14,463 bases of DNA from Novosphingobium sp. (GCA_021299075.1 JAJTFU010000100.1:1-14463); one strand, 5' to 3'; counted from the stretch's first letter, positions 1 through 7,679 are shown. Translations and numbers: made by a program. Notes: a model not told the origin generated them from the letters alone.

Positions 1-167
1 TTCCGGAGCGCTCTGCCCCGGATGCGTGGCAATCATAGGCTAGGCGGGACTGCGAACACGGATGGGGAATAGACGGTACCAGCCCGCGTGGGCAGGTGCC
101 GGGACTGACAATCCACGCCGCTCTCCGGTTCGACGGGTAACATCCCCGCCGCATGAAAGGACGATAC

Positions 168-701
168 ATGGCTTCCAAGGCGCACGCCTTCGATGTTGGT
201 GACTACGTCGTTTATCCCAAGCATGGCGTTGGCCGGGTGATCGAACTGCAGGAGCAGGAAATCGCCGGCATGACTCTCGAACTTTACGTCCTGCGTTTCG
301 AAAAAGAGCGCATGACGCTCCGCGTTCCGACCAACAAGGTCGAGGCGATCGGAATGCGCAAGCTGTCCAGCGACAAGACCCTGCGCGAAGCGCTCGATAC
401 GCTGAAGGGCAAGCCCAAGGTCAAGCGCACCATGTGGTCGCGCCGCGCTCAGGAATATGAGGCGAAGATCAATTCGGGCGACCTGGTGTCGATCGCCGAG
501 GTGACCCGCGACCTGTTCCGCGCCGATGACCAGCCGGAACAGTCCTATTCCGAACGGCAGATCTTCGAAGCCGCCTCGTCGCGTCTGGCGCGCGAACTGG
601 CCGCCATGGAAAAGACCGACGAGCCGGCTGCGCTCAAGAAGATCCTGGCGATCCTCAACGAGCATGCCCCGAAGTACTATGCCGAGGCGGCGACCGCCTG
701 A
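168..701 (+). CDS. carD: CarD/CdnL family transcription regulator
   Basis: 177-residue protein of the CarD/CdnL family, which binds the RNA polymerase beta subunit and stabilises open promoter complexes, notably at rRNA and housekeeping promoters. Residues 8-65 form the Tudor-like polymerase-interaction domain (FDVGDYVVYPKHGVGRV, then MTLRVPTNK). Residues 70-165 form the helical DNA-binding domain, with the conserved Trp90 in TMWSRRAQEYEAKINSGD; in known CarD proteins this Trp wedges into the upstream edge of the transcription bubble. I chose ATG 168 over the in-frame ATG at 153 because AAGGA at 157-161 lies 6 nt upstream of 168, and because family proteins start about here. The gene stands alone and ends in a hairpin terminator. 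The C-terminus is alanine-rich (AEAATA), similar in kind to the alanine tail of Caulobacter CdnL. Family assignment is secure. Confidence 0.95.
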   Translation: MASKAHAFDVGDYVVYPKHGVGRVIELQEQEIAGMTLELYVLRFEKERMTLRVPTNKVEAIGMRKLSSDKTLREALDTLKGKPKVKRTMWSRRAQEYEAKINSGDLVSIAEVTRDLFRADDQPEQSYSERQIFEAASSRLARELAAMEKTDEPAALKKILAILNEHAPKYYAEAATA

Positions 702-725
702 CGGCTAACAACCGAATCACCGAGG

Positions 726-758
726 AAGGGCCGTTTCCGCAAGGAAGCGGCCCTTTTT
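726..758 (+). terminator. Rho-independent terminator after carD
   Basis: A 13-bp stem pairs 726-738 (AAGGGCCGTTTCC) with 743-755 (GGAAGCGGCCCTT), with one G-U pair and a GCAA tetraloop of the stable GNRA class. Five T residues follow (754-758). It begins 24 nt after the carD stop. Confidence 0.9.
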
Positions 759-779
759 CATTGCCTTCACGCTACCCCC

Positions 780-808
780 TTGCTCAAGCCGCCATGCTGT
801 ATTATATC
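780..808 (+). promoter_or_regulatory. Possible sigma-70-type promoter of the DUF2807 gene
   Basis: TTGCTC at 780-785 and TATATC at 803-808 are 17 bp apart, in the gap between the carD terminator and the DUF2807 start at 838. TATTAT at 800-805 is an alternative -10. Position fits, but this is a by-eye match only. Confidence 0.3.
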
Positions 809-837
809 GACAACACACATTGCGCAGGAGACTCGCC

Positions 838-1617
838 ATGAAGTTTGACAGGTTGTTCCGGGCGCTTGGCCCGATCATCGCCGTGGCCATGGCCGCCGGG
901 GTTACCGCGTGCGACGGCAACGTCTCGATCAATGGCGAGAAGGGCAAGCCGCTCGCCGAAATCGACCTGACTGGCACCCCGCCCGAGGAACTGGTCCTGC
1001 TCGGCCCCGACGAAGTGCGCGTGACCCAGGGCGACAAGCTGGCGATTACGGTCGAAGGCGACCAGGCCGTAACCGACAAGCTGCGGTTCACGCTGAAGGA
1101 CGGCACGCTGGGCGTGCTGCGCGAGGGCAAGAGCTACGATTCGAATCACGAGGAGGGCAAGGCCGTGGTCAACGTGACCATGCCCGCGCCAAAGAACCTG
1201 ACCATGGCTGGCTCTGGCAAGATCAACGCCGCCGCGCTGGCCAAGGATGCCAAGATCACAATCGCCGGCTCAGGCGACATTGAAACCCCGAACGTCGCCG
1301 GCGACAAACTGGACCTCACCATCGCCGGGTCCGGGTCCTATCGCGGAGCCGGCAATGTCGCCGCACTCGATGTCAGCATCGTCGGCAGCGGCTCGGCCAA
1401 TATGGACGCGCTCAAGACCGAAAAGGCTGACCTGACCATTGCCGGCTCGGGCAACTCCGCCTTTGCCAGCGATGGCGAGGTCAATGCCAAGATCATGGGC
1501 TCGGGCAGCGTTACCGTGCGCGGACGGGCGCGCTGCACGGTCGAATCGATGGGCTCGGGCAAGCTGGTCTGCGAACCCGGCAACGGCACCGCTCCGGCCA
1601 GCGAAGCCGCCAAGTAG
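838..1617 (+). CDS. Head-GIN domain (DUF2807) lipoprotein
   Basis: 259-residue exported protein. The N-terminus has a basic start, a hydrophobic segment (residues 11-22) and a lipobox VTAC with Cys25 as the lipidation site; Asp26 follows. The mature part matches the DUF2807 'putative auto-transporter adhesin, head GIN' family, a right-handed beta-helix of unknown function. Seven GSG motifs occur at residues 125, 144, 164, 183, 203, 221 and 239, mostly in the form hydrophobic-AGSG or hydrophobic-MGSG, 18-20 residues apart, as expected for successive helix rungs. Cys233 and Cys245 could form a disulfide in the last rungs. ATG 838 is chosen because AGGAG (825-829) precedes it by 8 nt; an in-frame TTG at 820 lies upstream of this site. 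No partner gene is apparent. Function is unknown; an envelope or surface structural role is a guess. Confidence 0.85.
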   Translation: MKFDRLFRALGPIIAVAMAAGVTACDGNVSINGEKGKPLAEIDLTGTPPEELVLLGPDEVRVTQGDKLAITVEGDQAVTDKLRFTLKDGTLGVLREGKSYDSNHEEGKAVVNVTMPAPKNLTMAGSGKINAAALAKDAKITIAGSGDIETPNVAGDKLDLTIAGSGSYRGAGNVAALDVSIVGSGSANMDALKTEKADLTIAGSGNSAFASDGEVNAKIMGSGSVTVRGRARCTVESMGSGKLVCEPGNGTAPASEAAK

Positions 1618-1646
1618 CGAGCGGTTCATCTCCGGCTAACCCGAAT

Positions 1647-1674
1647 GCGGTCAGGATCGCCCGATCCTGATCGC
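1647..1674. repeat. Long palindrome between two lipoprotein genes
   Basis: TCAGGATCG (1651-1659) and CGATCCTGA (1662-1670) are perfect inverted repeats separated by two bases. The arms extend to a 13-bp dyad with one G-T pair. No T run follows on either strand, so it is not a standard terminator. It lies 30 nt after the DUF2807 stop and 15 nt before the next start, so it could be a terminator remnant, an operator, or a structure masking the downstream start. Confidence 0.6.
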
Positions 1675-1689
1675 GCTGGGGGCCTCCGC

Positions 1690-2037
1690 ATGTCTTGCAA
1701 GAAGCTGTTCCTTGTTCCGGCACTGCTGATCTTGCCTGGCTGCGGCGTGGCCGGCGCCGCAGTCGATCTGGCCTCGGCCCCTGTGCGCGGCACATCCCGC
1801 GCGCTGGAAGCAGGCAGCACCGTGGTCGACGTGATGACGACCAGCGACTCCGAACGGGATCAGAAGCGCGGCCGCGAAATCCGGCGGCGCGAGGAGCGTC
1901 TCGGCGAGCTTGACCGCGAATATCGCAAGCAGGTCGGCAAATGTGAGCGGGGCGACGACGGGGCCTGCCGCAAGGCCGACCAGGCCTATGCCGAAATGCG
2001 TGCGCTGATGCCAAGCGTACCTTACGAGCGCGATTGA
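1690..2037 (+). CDS. Small hypothetical lipoprotein
   Basis: 115-residue protein that I do not recognise. It begins with a lipoprotein signal (MSCKKLFLVPALLILPGC), lipobox LPGC and Cys18 as the likely acylated residue. After about 35 small residues comes a highly charged, probably helical or coiled-coil stretch (residues 53-83, rich in Arg, Glu and Asp). The tail holds a CERGDDGAC motif (Cys85 and Cys93) followed by KADQAYAEMRAL, which looks like a half TPR/Sel1-type helix. ATG 1690 is preferred to an in-frame ATG at 1645 because it places the signal peptide at the N-terminus, although only a weak G-rich ribosome site precedes it. The TGA stop directly abuts the stop of the convergent tsaC gene. 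Function unknown. Confidence 0.7.
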   Translation: MSCKKLFLVPALLILPGCGVAGAAVDLASAPVRGTSRALEAGSTVVDVMTTSDSERDQKRGREIRRREERLGELDREYRKQVGKCERGDDGACRKADQAYAEMRALMPSVPYERD

Positions 2038-2988
2038 TCAGGCTGCGGCGCGGCGGAGCCGGTCATTGATTGCCGCCCCAATCCCGCCATCGGGAATCGT
2101 GGCTACGGCAATGCGCGGCTTTGGCGCGGCCGCAGCGGCATGGAGCGCGGCATAGAGCCGGGCCGCCGCCTCGGCGAGATCGCCCGTCGGCGAAAGCGAA
2201 ACATCCCCCCGCACCGGGCCGAAGCCGATCAGGAATTCGTCGGGTTCGGCAGCGGCGGCGTTCAGTCGGACCGGCTTGCCGGGTGCATAGTGGCTGGCAA
2301 GCTGTCCCGGAGCCTCGATCGCGGCTGACGTCACGGCGTCCGGCCCTTGCCCCAGAATGGCGGAAATCTGGGACTCGGTAATCGGGCCCGGGCGCAGGAC
2401 CTGCCAGGCCCCGCCCTCACGCAGGGCAACGATGGTCGATTCGAGGCCAGCCGCGCAGGACCCGCCGTCAAGGATCAGGGGAACGGCATCGCCCAGCGAA
2501 GCCGCGACGTGATCGGCCCGGGTCGGGCTGACACCGCCGCTGCGGTTGGCCGATGGCGCAGCCAGCGGCAGGCCAGTCGCATCGAGCACGGCGCGCATCA
2601 CCGGGTGCGCCGGGCAGCGCAGGGCGATCGTCGGCAAGCCGGCCGTAACCGCAGGAGCAATGGCGGCTTCCGCCCGCACCGGCAGCACCAATGTCAGCGC
2701 CCCGGGCCAGAATGCGGCTGCCAGGGCTTCGGCGCGGTCATCGAACCGGGCGAGACCCCGCGCAGCTGCCACCGACGGGACATGGACGATCAGCGGATTG
2801 AAGTCCGGTCGGCCCTTGGCGCGATAGATGGCGGCGACCGATTCGGCCTGGTCAGCGCGCGCGGCGAGGCCGTAGACCGTCTCGGTCGGCAGTGCGACCA
2901 GGCCGCCGGCACGCAGCTGCTGGGCCGCTGCAGCAATCCCGGCGGAATCGGCAGCACGGATTTGCGCGGCTTCATGCTTGTCGGCCAT
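2038..2988 (-). CDS. tsaC: L-threonylcarbamoyladenylate synthase (TsaC/Sua5)
   Basis: 316-residue enzyme that makes threonylcarbamoyl-AMP from threonine, bicarbonate and ATP. This is the first step of t6A37 modification in ANN-decoding tRNAs, with TsaBDE acting next in the cytoplasm. The YrdC-like domain is clear: LPTETVYGLA at residues 33-42, KGRP at 58-61, and SANRSGGVSPT at 146-156, which belongs to the nucleotide site. The length and the SHYAPGKPV linker (232-240), followed by about 80 further residues, identify the longer Sua5 form rather than short TsaC. The start is ATG 2988, preceded by GGGAG about 5 nt upstream; the open frame continues upstream but adds sequence unlike the family. 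It is divergent from the acyl-CoA dehydrogenase, with 55 bp between starts. Confidence 0.95.
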   Translation of the reverse strand: MADKHEAAQIRAADSAGIAAAAQQLRAGGLVALPTETVYGLAARADQAESVAAIYRAKGRPDFNPLIVHVPSVAAARGLARFDDRAEALAAAFWPGALTLVLPVRAEAAIAPAVTAGLPTIALRCPAHPVMRAVLDATGLPLAAPSANRSGGVSPTRADHVAASLGDAVPLILDGGSCAAGLESTIVALREGGAWQVLRPGPITESQISAILGQGPDAVTSAAIEAPGQLASHYAPGKPVRLNAAAAEPDEFLIGFGPVRGDVSLSPTGDLAEAAARLYAALHAAAAAPKPRIAVATIPDGGIGAAINDRLRRAAA

Positions 2989-2993
2989 GCGTC

Positions 2994-3010
2994 TCCCGCT
3001 ATAGGCGGGA
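2994..3010. repeat. Small dyad between divergent tsaC and acyl-CoA dehydrogenase genes
   Basis: TCCCGC (2994-2999) and GCGGGA (3005-3010) flank TATAG, forming a symmetric element in the 55-bp divergent region. The arm nearest tsaC overlaps its ribosome-binding site. It could be an operator or a leader hairpin; no regulator is suggested by the sequence. Confidence 0.3.
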
Positions 3011-3043
3011 AGCCGCAAAGCCAAGGGAAAGCACGAGAGCGCC

Positions 3044-4768
3044 ATGGATTTCACTGCCCCCACCGCCGATCAGGTCCTTGCCATCCGCGTCAATGCCGGG
3101 ATCGACGAACTGGCTGCCCATCCCCGCTTCGCCGCCGCCAGCCCGGATATGGTCGAGGCAATCGTCGAGGGCATCGGCCAGTTCGCCGCCGGAGAGTTCG
3201 CGCCGCTGAACCGCAAGGGTGATCAGGAAGGGGCAAAGCTGGCCAACGGCACGGTCACCCTGCCTGCCGGCTTTGCCGAAGCCTACCGTGCCTATGTCGA
3301 GCAAGGCTGGAATGCCGTGGCGGGCGACGAAGCGCACGGCGGCCAGGGGCTGCCTTTCACCCTTGCCGCCAATGTGCTCGAGAACCTCGGCGCGGCCAAC
3401 ATGGCCTTCTCGCTGCTGCCGATGTTGACCGTGGGTGCGATCGAAGCGCTGGCCCACCACGGCAGTGCCGAGCAGCAAGCGCTTTACCTGCCCAAGCTGG
3501 TCAGCGGGGAATGGTCGGGGACGATGAACCTGACCGAGCCGCAGGCCGGATCGGACGTCGGCGCCCTGCGCACCACGGCAACGCCGCGCGATGACGGGAC
3601 CTGGTCGATCAAGGGCACCAAGATCTACATCACCTGGGGTGAGCATGACCTGGCGGGGAACGTCATCCACCTGGTCCTGGCCCGCACGCCGGGCGCGCCG
3701 GCCGGCAGCCGCGGGATATCGCTGTTCGTGGTGCCAAAGTACCTGGTCAAGGCCGATGGCTCGCTTGGCCCGCGCAATGACCTGCGCTGCGTCTCGATCG
3801 AACACAAGCTGGGGATCATGGCCAGCCCGACTTGCGTAATGAGCTTTGGCGACAACGACGAATGCGTGGGTGAGCTGGTCGGACACGAGAACGAGGGCCT
3901 CAAGGCCATGTTCACGATGATGAACTCGGCCCGGATCAATGTCGGCAACCAGGGCGTCCAGATCGCCGAGCGCGCGTTCCAGCAAGCGCGGTACTATGCC
4001 CGCGAGCGGATCCAGTCGGCCCGCGCCGGTGGCGCCAGCCGCGAGCCGGTGGCGATCGCCGAGCATCCCGACGTGCGGCGGATGCTGCTGCGGATGCGGG
4101 CGTTGACCGAAGGTTCGCGCGCCCTGCTCTATTATACTGCCGGCCAGGTCGATCGCGGTGCGCTGGGTGACAGCGCTGCGCAGCTGCGTGCTGATTGCCT
4201 GGTGCCGATGCTGAAGGCCTGGGGCACCGACATCGGCTGCGAAGTGGCCAGCCTCGGCGTCCAGATCCACGGCGGGATGGGCTTTGTCGAGGAAACCGGC
4301 GCGGCGCAGCACTATCGCGATGCCCGGATTGCGCCGATCTACGAAGGCACCAACGGGATCCAGGCAGCCGACCTGGTCACCCGCAAGCTTGGCTACGAGC
4401 AGGGTGGCGTTCTGACGTCAATCTTTGCGGAAGTGGCGCGCGACTGCGCCAATGTCCCCGAACTGGCCGGATTGGCCACTGATTGCACCGCGATCGTGCA
4501 GTGGATGGCCAGCGAGGCCAGCCTCGATGACCGACTCGCCGGCAGCGTCCCGTTCTGCACGATGAGCGCCGTGGCGGTGGCCGGGTGGCAGCTCCAGCGC
4601 CAAGCCGCGGCGCTGGCCGGCGACGACACCCCGCAGGTCCGGGCCAAGGCCGTGGTTGCACGGTACTTCGCCGAACACATCGCCAGCGAAGCACGCGGGC
4701 TTAAGGCCCAGGCAACCGCCGGAGCTGGTCTGCTCTACGCGCTCGATGCCGAGGCACTGGCGGGATGA
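3044..4768 (+). CDS. Acyl-CoA dehydrogenase, DmdC-like long form
   Basis: 574-residue FAD-dependent acyl-CoA dehydrogenase, about 190 residues longer than classical members. The order fits the DmdC-like group: an N-terminal extension (1-40), the helical N domain, the beta domain with MNLTEPQAGSDVGAL (161-175) and YITWGEHD (195-202), the C-terminal helical domain with QIHGGMGF (407-414), and an extra helical C-terminal domain (about 450-574). The catalytic base is predicted as Glu434 in IYEGTNGIQ, the MCAD position. Such enzymes oxidise fatty acyl-CoA or 3-methylmercaptopropionyl-CoA; the true substrate cannot be read here, and no other DMSP gene is nearby, so fatty-acid beta-oxidation is the simpler inference. 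The ribosome site is weak (GAGAG). The stop overlaps the next gene's start in ATGA, so the two are probably co-translated. Confidence 0.93.
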   Translation: MDFTAPTADQVLAIRVNAGIDELAAHPRFAAASPDMVEAIVEGIGQFAAGEFAPLNRKGDQEGAKLANGTVTLPAGFAEAYRAYVEQGWNAVAGDEAHGGQGLPFTLAANVLENLGAANMAFSLLPMLTVGAIEALAHHGSAEQQALYLPKLVSGEWSGTMNLTEPQAGSDVGALRTTATPRDDGTWSIKGTKIYITWGEHDLAGNVIHLVLARTPGAPAGSRGISLFVVPKYLVKADGSLGPRNDLRCVSIEHKLGIMASPTCVMSFGDNDECVGELVGHENEGLKAMFTMMNSARINVGNQGVQIAERAFQQARYYARERIQSARAGGASREPVAIAEHPDVRRMLLRMRALTEGSRALLYYTAGQVDRGALGDSAAQLRADCLVPMLKAWGTDIGCEVASLGVQIHGGMGFVEETGAAQHYRDARIAPIYEGTNGIQAADLVTRKLGYEQGGVLTSIFAEVARDCANVPELAGLATDCTAIVQWMASEASLDDRLAGSVPFCTMSAVAVAGWQLQRQAAALAGDDTPQVRAKAVVARYFAEHIASEARGLKAQATAGAGLLYALDAEALAG

Positions 4769-5592
4769 CCGATCAGGGCGATCCCCTGGCCCGCATCGCC
4801 GATGCGCTGGAGCGGTTGACGGGCGCCATGCCCGCCATGCCTGACTGGAACGCAGCGCCCGCCTATGTCTGGGATCAGACCGGCGCGCGTCCGGTAACCC
4901 AGCTGGCTGCACCCACTCTTGATCTCCTTAAGGGGATCGATGCGCAGAAAGCCCTGGTGACAGCCAACGTTGCGCGCCTCGCCGCCGGCCACGCCGCGCA
5001 CGACATGCTGCTGTGGGGCGCACGCGGGATGGGTAAGTCAGCGCTGCTGCGCGCCAGCGTGATCGCCGCTCAGGGCCAGGATCCCGGCACGCTGGCGCTG
5101 GTCCACGTTGCCCCTGATGCCTTTGCGGCCCTGCCCCGACTGTTCGGCGCGCTTGGCAACGAAGCGCGCCGCTTCCTGGTCTTCATTGACGATCTGGGCT
5201 TTGCCGATGGTGACAGCGAAGGGCCGCGCGCGCTGCGTTCATGGCTGGAAGGCGGGGTTGATGCCCGCCCAGCCAATGTCCGCCTGGCCGTGACCGCCAA
5301 CCGCCGCGCGATCGTGCCGCGCCATGCCTCCGAGCAGGACGATCCGATCAACCCGCGCGACGCGGTGGATGACAAGCTGGCGCTGGCCGATCGCTTTGGC
5401 CTCTCGGTCGGGTTCCACGCCTGCAGCCAGGACGATTACCTGGCGATCGTCGGTGGCTATTGCGCCAGCCACGGCCTGCAATGGGACCAAGGCGAGGCGC
5501 TGGAATGGGCCAAGCGCCGCGGCGCCCGCTCGGGCCGCGTCGCCTGGCAATTCGTGACCGAACTGGCCGGACGGATCGGCCGCGCGCTCTGA
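4765..5592 (+). CDS. DUF815 family AAA ATPase
   Basis: 275-residue P-loop ATPase of the DUF815 family, which is widespread and of unknown role. Residues 1-75 form a helical N-terminal part. Walker A is GARGMGKS (85-92), Walker B is FLVFIDDL (137-144), and the sensor-1 Asn179 lies in RLAVTANRR. DKLALADRFG (203-212) carries an arginine-finger candidate, and GARSGRVAWQF (253-263) is a sensor-2-like region, so the AAA core looks complete and active. There is no signal or membrane segment, so it is cytosolic. Its ATG overlaps the TGA of the acyl-CoA dehydrogenase by 4 bases, indicating translational coupling. The stop is only 3 bp from that of the convergent gene. The acyl-CoA dehydrogenase partner does not clarify its function. 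Confidence 0.9.
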   Translation: MTDQGDPLARIADALERLTGAMPAMPDWNAAPAYVWDQTGARPVTQLAAPTLDLLKGIDAQKALVTANVARLAAGHAAHDMLLWGARGMGKSALLRASVIAAQGQDPGTLALVHVAPDAFAALPRLFGALGNEARRFLVFIDDLGFADGDSEGPRALRSWLEGGVDARPANVRLAVTANRRAIVPRHASEQDDPINPRDAVDDKLALADRFGLSVGFHACSQDDYLAIVGGYCASHGLQWDQGEALEWAKRRGARSGRVAWQFVTELAGRIGRAL

Positions 5593-5595
5593 CCC

Positions 5596-7056
5596 TTACT
5601 GACCCCCGGTTTGCCTGAAGCCGGCGCGATACTGCGCTTCCAGATTGCCATCCAGCTCGCGCTGGGCCGGCATCCGCGCTGTCACCACCGGGCGCACGAC
5701 CGGACCAGCCGCAGCACCTGGAGCCGAAACGCGCCAGACAATCCCGGCCGTATCGTCGGTCACCAGCAATGATCCGGTCTTGTCGAAGGCGACCCAGGTC
5801 GGGCGGCCGCGGGTTTCGCTCTTGCCGCTGAGGAACCCGGTCAGCATCGGGATCGGCTTGCCCTGCGGATTGCCATTGGCATCGAAGGCCACGAAGACCA
5901 CGTCATAGCCAGCCAGCGGCTCGCGGTTCCACGAGCCATGGCGCGCGATAAAGGCGCCGTTGGTGAAGGCCGGGCCCATCTTCTCACCGCCGCGCAGGAA
6001 GGCGAGGCCAAGCGGCGCCATATGCGCACCCAGGCCGTACTCGGGCTTGCGGACATACTCGTCGATAAAGTCTGGCGGCAGGCCGACGACGCGATCATCA
6101 TCGTACTTCTTCCAGTAGAGCCAAGGCCAGCCATAGTGCGCGCCGACCGGCACATTGGTCAGGTAATCCGGCACCAGATCCGGGCCGAGCATGTCGCGTT
6201 CGTTGACGACCGTCCACAGCTCGCCGCTCGAGGGGTTCCAGTCCATCCCGTTGGCGTTGCGCAGACCCTGCGCAAACTGGCGGGCACGGCCGCTTTTGAG
6301 ATCGAGCTCCCAGATCGCGGCGCGGCCCTGTTCGATCTCGAAGCCCTTTTCGGCGATGTTCGAGGCTGAGCCGACGGCGACGTAGAGCTTTGCGCCATCG
6401 CTGCTGAGCACCAGGTTGCGCATCCAGTGGTTGCCCGAGGGGGGCAGGTCCATCAGCTTTTTCGGAGCGCCGGCCAGTGCCGTCTCACCCAGTTGATACG
6501 GGAACGACAGCACGGCATCGTGGTTGGCGACATAAAGCGTCCCGTCGCGCCAGCCGAGTCCGGATGGTGAAGCGAGGCCATTGCCCTGGCGCAGGACGTG
6601 GCGTTCCTCGGCCTTGCCGTCGCCATCGGCATCGCGCAGCAGCACGAGCCGGTCGGGCGAACCCTGCTGGGCTCCGGCATCACTCATCAGCAGCTTGGCG
6701 ACCATCGCCTCCAGGCCGCTGCCCAGGTTACCCTTGGGCGCATCGGCCTCCGCCGCAATGACGTCACCGTTAGGGAGCGTCAGGATCACGCGGGGGTGAT
6801 CGAGCCCGTCGGCAAAGCGGTTGACGACCAGCCCCTTGGCAGCGGTCGGCGCTTCGTTCTCGGCCCAACCGACTGGCTTGGCGATGCGGATCGAGGGGAA
6901 GCGCTCGACCTGCGGCTCGACGATCAGCGGATCGCGGCCCGACAGCTCATCCGGAGTGTGCTTGGCGGGGATCGGCCGGGTCAGGACATAGCCAAGACCG
7001 ACGAGGACGATAAGGACGGCGAGACTGCCGAGCAGCCACTTGCGAAGTCTGGACAT
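5596..7056 (-). CDS. Sorbosone/glucose dehydrogenase-like PQQ beta-propeller, membrane-anchored
   Basis: 486-residue protein of the soluble glucose/L-sorbosone dehydrogenase family, six-bladed propellers that usually bind PQQ and calcium and oxidise sugars or related alcohols in the periplasm. An N-terminal signal anchor (residues 7-25) follows MSRLRK, so the enzyme is probably tethered to the inner membrane. Family signatures are FADGLDHPRVILTLPNGDV (81-99), DADGDGKAEERHV (142-154, calcium-site-like), LASPSGLGWRDGTLYVAN (161-178), LRNANGMDWNP (265-275), GAHMAPLGLAFL (343-354) and RHGSWNR (372-378). Start 7056 puts the signal segment at the N-terminus; 12 more codons are open upstream without support. 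The substrate is not readable, and PQQ dependence is a family inference. No PQQ biosynthesis gene is in the window. Confidence 0.88.
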   Translation of the reverse strand: MSRLRKWLLGSLAVLIVLVGLGYVLTRPIPAKHTPDELSGRDPLIVEPQVERFPSIRIAKPVGWAENEAPTAAKGLVVNRFADGLDHPRVILTLPNGDVIAAEADAPKGNLGSGLEAMVAKLLMSDAGAQQGSPDRLVLLRDADGDGKAEERHVLRQGNGLASPSGLGWRDGTLYVANHDAVLSFPYQLGETALAGAPKKLMDLPPSGNHWMRNLVLSSDGAKLYVAVGSASNIAEKGFEIEQGRAAIWELDLKSGRARQFAQGLRNANGMDWNPSSGELWTVVNERDMLGPDLVPDYLTNVPVGAHYGWPWLYWKKYDDDRVVGLPPDFIDEYVRKPEYGLGAHMAPLGLAFLRGGEKMGPAFTNGAFIARHGSWNREPLAGYDVVFVAFDANGNPQGKPIPMLTGFLSGKSETRGRPTWVAFDKTGSLLVTDDTAGIVWRVSAPGAAAGPVVRPVVTARMPAQRELDGNLEAQYRAGFRQTGGQ

Positions 7057-7142
7057 GAAACATCTGATAAGCGGGCTGGGGCCGCGGGACAATCGACCTT
7101 TTGACCTTTGTCCCTTTTGGCAATTTGCCCTATGGCGGGGCC

Positions 7143-7625
7143 ATGTTTGCCTTTGCCCCCGATCCGAACCAGCCCAAGCCTGAACTCTATGCCGATCTGG
7201 TCACGGCTGCGCGCGCGCTGATCCAGGATGAGCCCGATGGGGTCGCCAATATGGCCAACCTTGCGGCGCTGATCTGGCAGTTCCTGCCGCAGCTCAATTG
7301 GGCCGGGTTCTATCGCACGGTCGATGGCAACCTGGTGCTGGGCCCCTTCCAGGGCAAGACCGCCTGCATCCGGATCGCAGCCGGCCAGGGGGTTTGCGGC
7401 ACCGCACTGGCTAGCGGCGAAACGCAGCTGGTGCCAGACGTGCACGCCTTTCCGGGCCATATCGCCTGCGATGCGGACAGCCGCTCAGAACTGGTCGTGC
7501 CCGTCTGGCGCGATGGCCGGGTCATTGCGGTGATCGATCTCGACAGCCCGGAACCTGCCCGCTTCGATGCGGAGGATGCCGCCGGGATCGAGGCGCTGGC
7601 AGCGGCGATCGCCCCGGCAATCTAA
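7143..7625 (+). CDS. msrC: Free methionine-(R)-sulfoxide reductase (GAF domain)
   Basis: 160-residue single-GAF-domain enzyme that reduces free methionine-R-sulfoxide, a repair step for oxidised methionine coupled to thioredoxin. Identification rests on NWAGFY (52-57), on GPFQGKTACIRI and GVCGTA, and on HIACDADSRSELVVPV (107-121). The three family cysteines fall at 75, 85 and 109, with the same 10- and 24-residue spacing as E. coli Cys84, Cys94 and Cys118, so the catalytic and resolving cysteines are present. ATG 7143 gives the usual family N-terminus; GGCGGGG just upstream is a poor ribosome site, so translation may be modest. It is divergent from the quinoprotein gene, with 86 bp between starts, in which I see no convincing promoter. 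Confidence 0.93.
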   Translation: MFAFAPDPNQPKPELYADLVTAARALIQDEPDGVANMANLAALIWQFLPQLNWAGFYRTVDGNLVLGPFQGKTACIRIAAGQGVCGTALASGETQLVPDVHAFPGHIACDADSRSELVVPVWRDGRVIAVIDLDSPEPARFDAEDAAGIEALAAAIAPAI

Positions 7626-7679
7626 CCGGCCTGCCCTGCTCCGAAACGGGACAGGCGAGTCACAAATCCCCTAGCCTGC

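Noticed and set aside
1..167. Possible 3' end of an upstream gene
   Set aside because: All three plus frames stop within the first 72 bases and none shows a recognisable C-terminus, so no gene can be supported; the rest to 167 is probably the carD leader without a clear promoter.
33..665. Minus-strand frame of 210 codons over carD
   Set aside because: Shadow of carD with no supporting start signal or domain.
2347..3222. Plus-strand frame of 291 codons over tsaC
   Set aside because: Antisense shadow of a clear TsaC/Sua5 gene, Arg/Gly/Gln-rich composition, no family resemblance.
2999..4312. Long antisense reading frame of 437 codons opposite the acyl-CoA dehydrogenase
   Set aside because: It mirrors a well-supported gene on the other strand, has no ribosome site or recognisable domain, and its length is expected from third-position GC bias.
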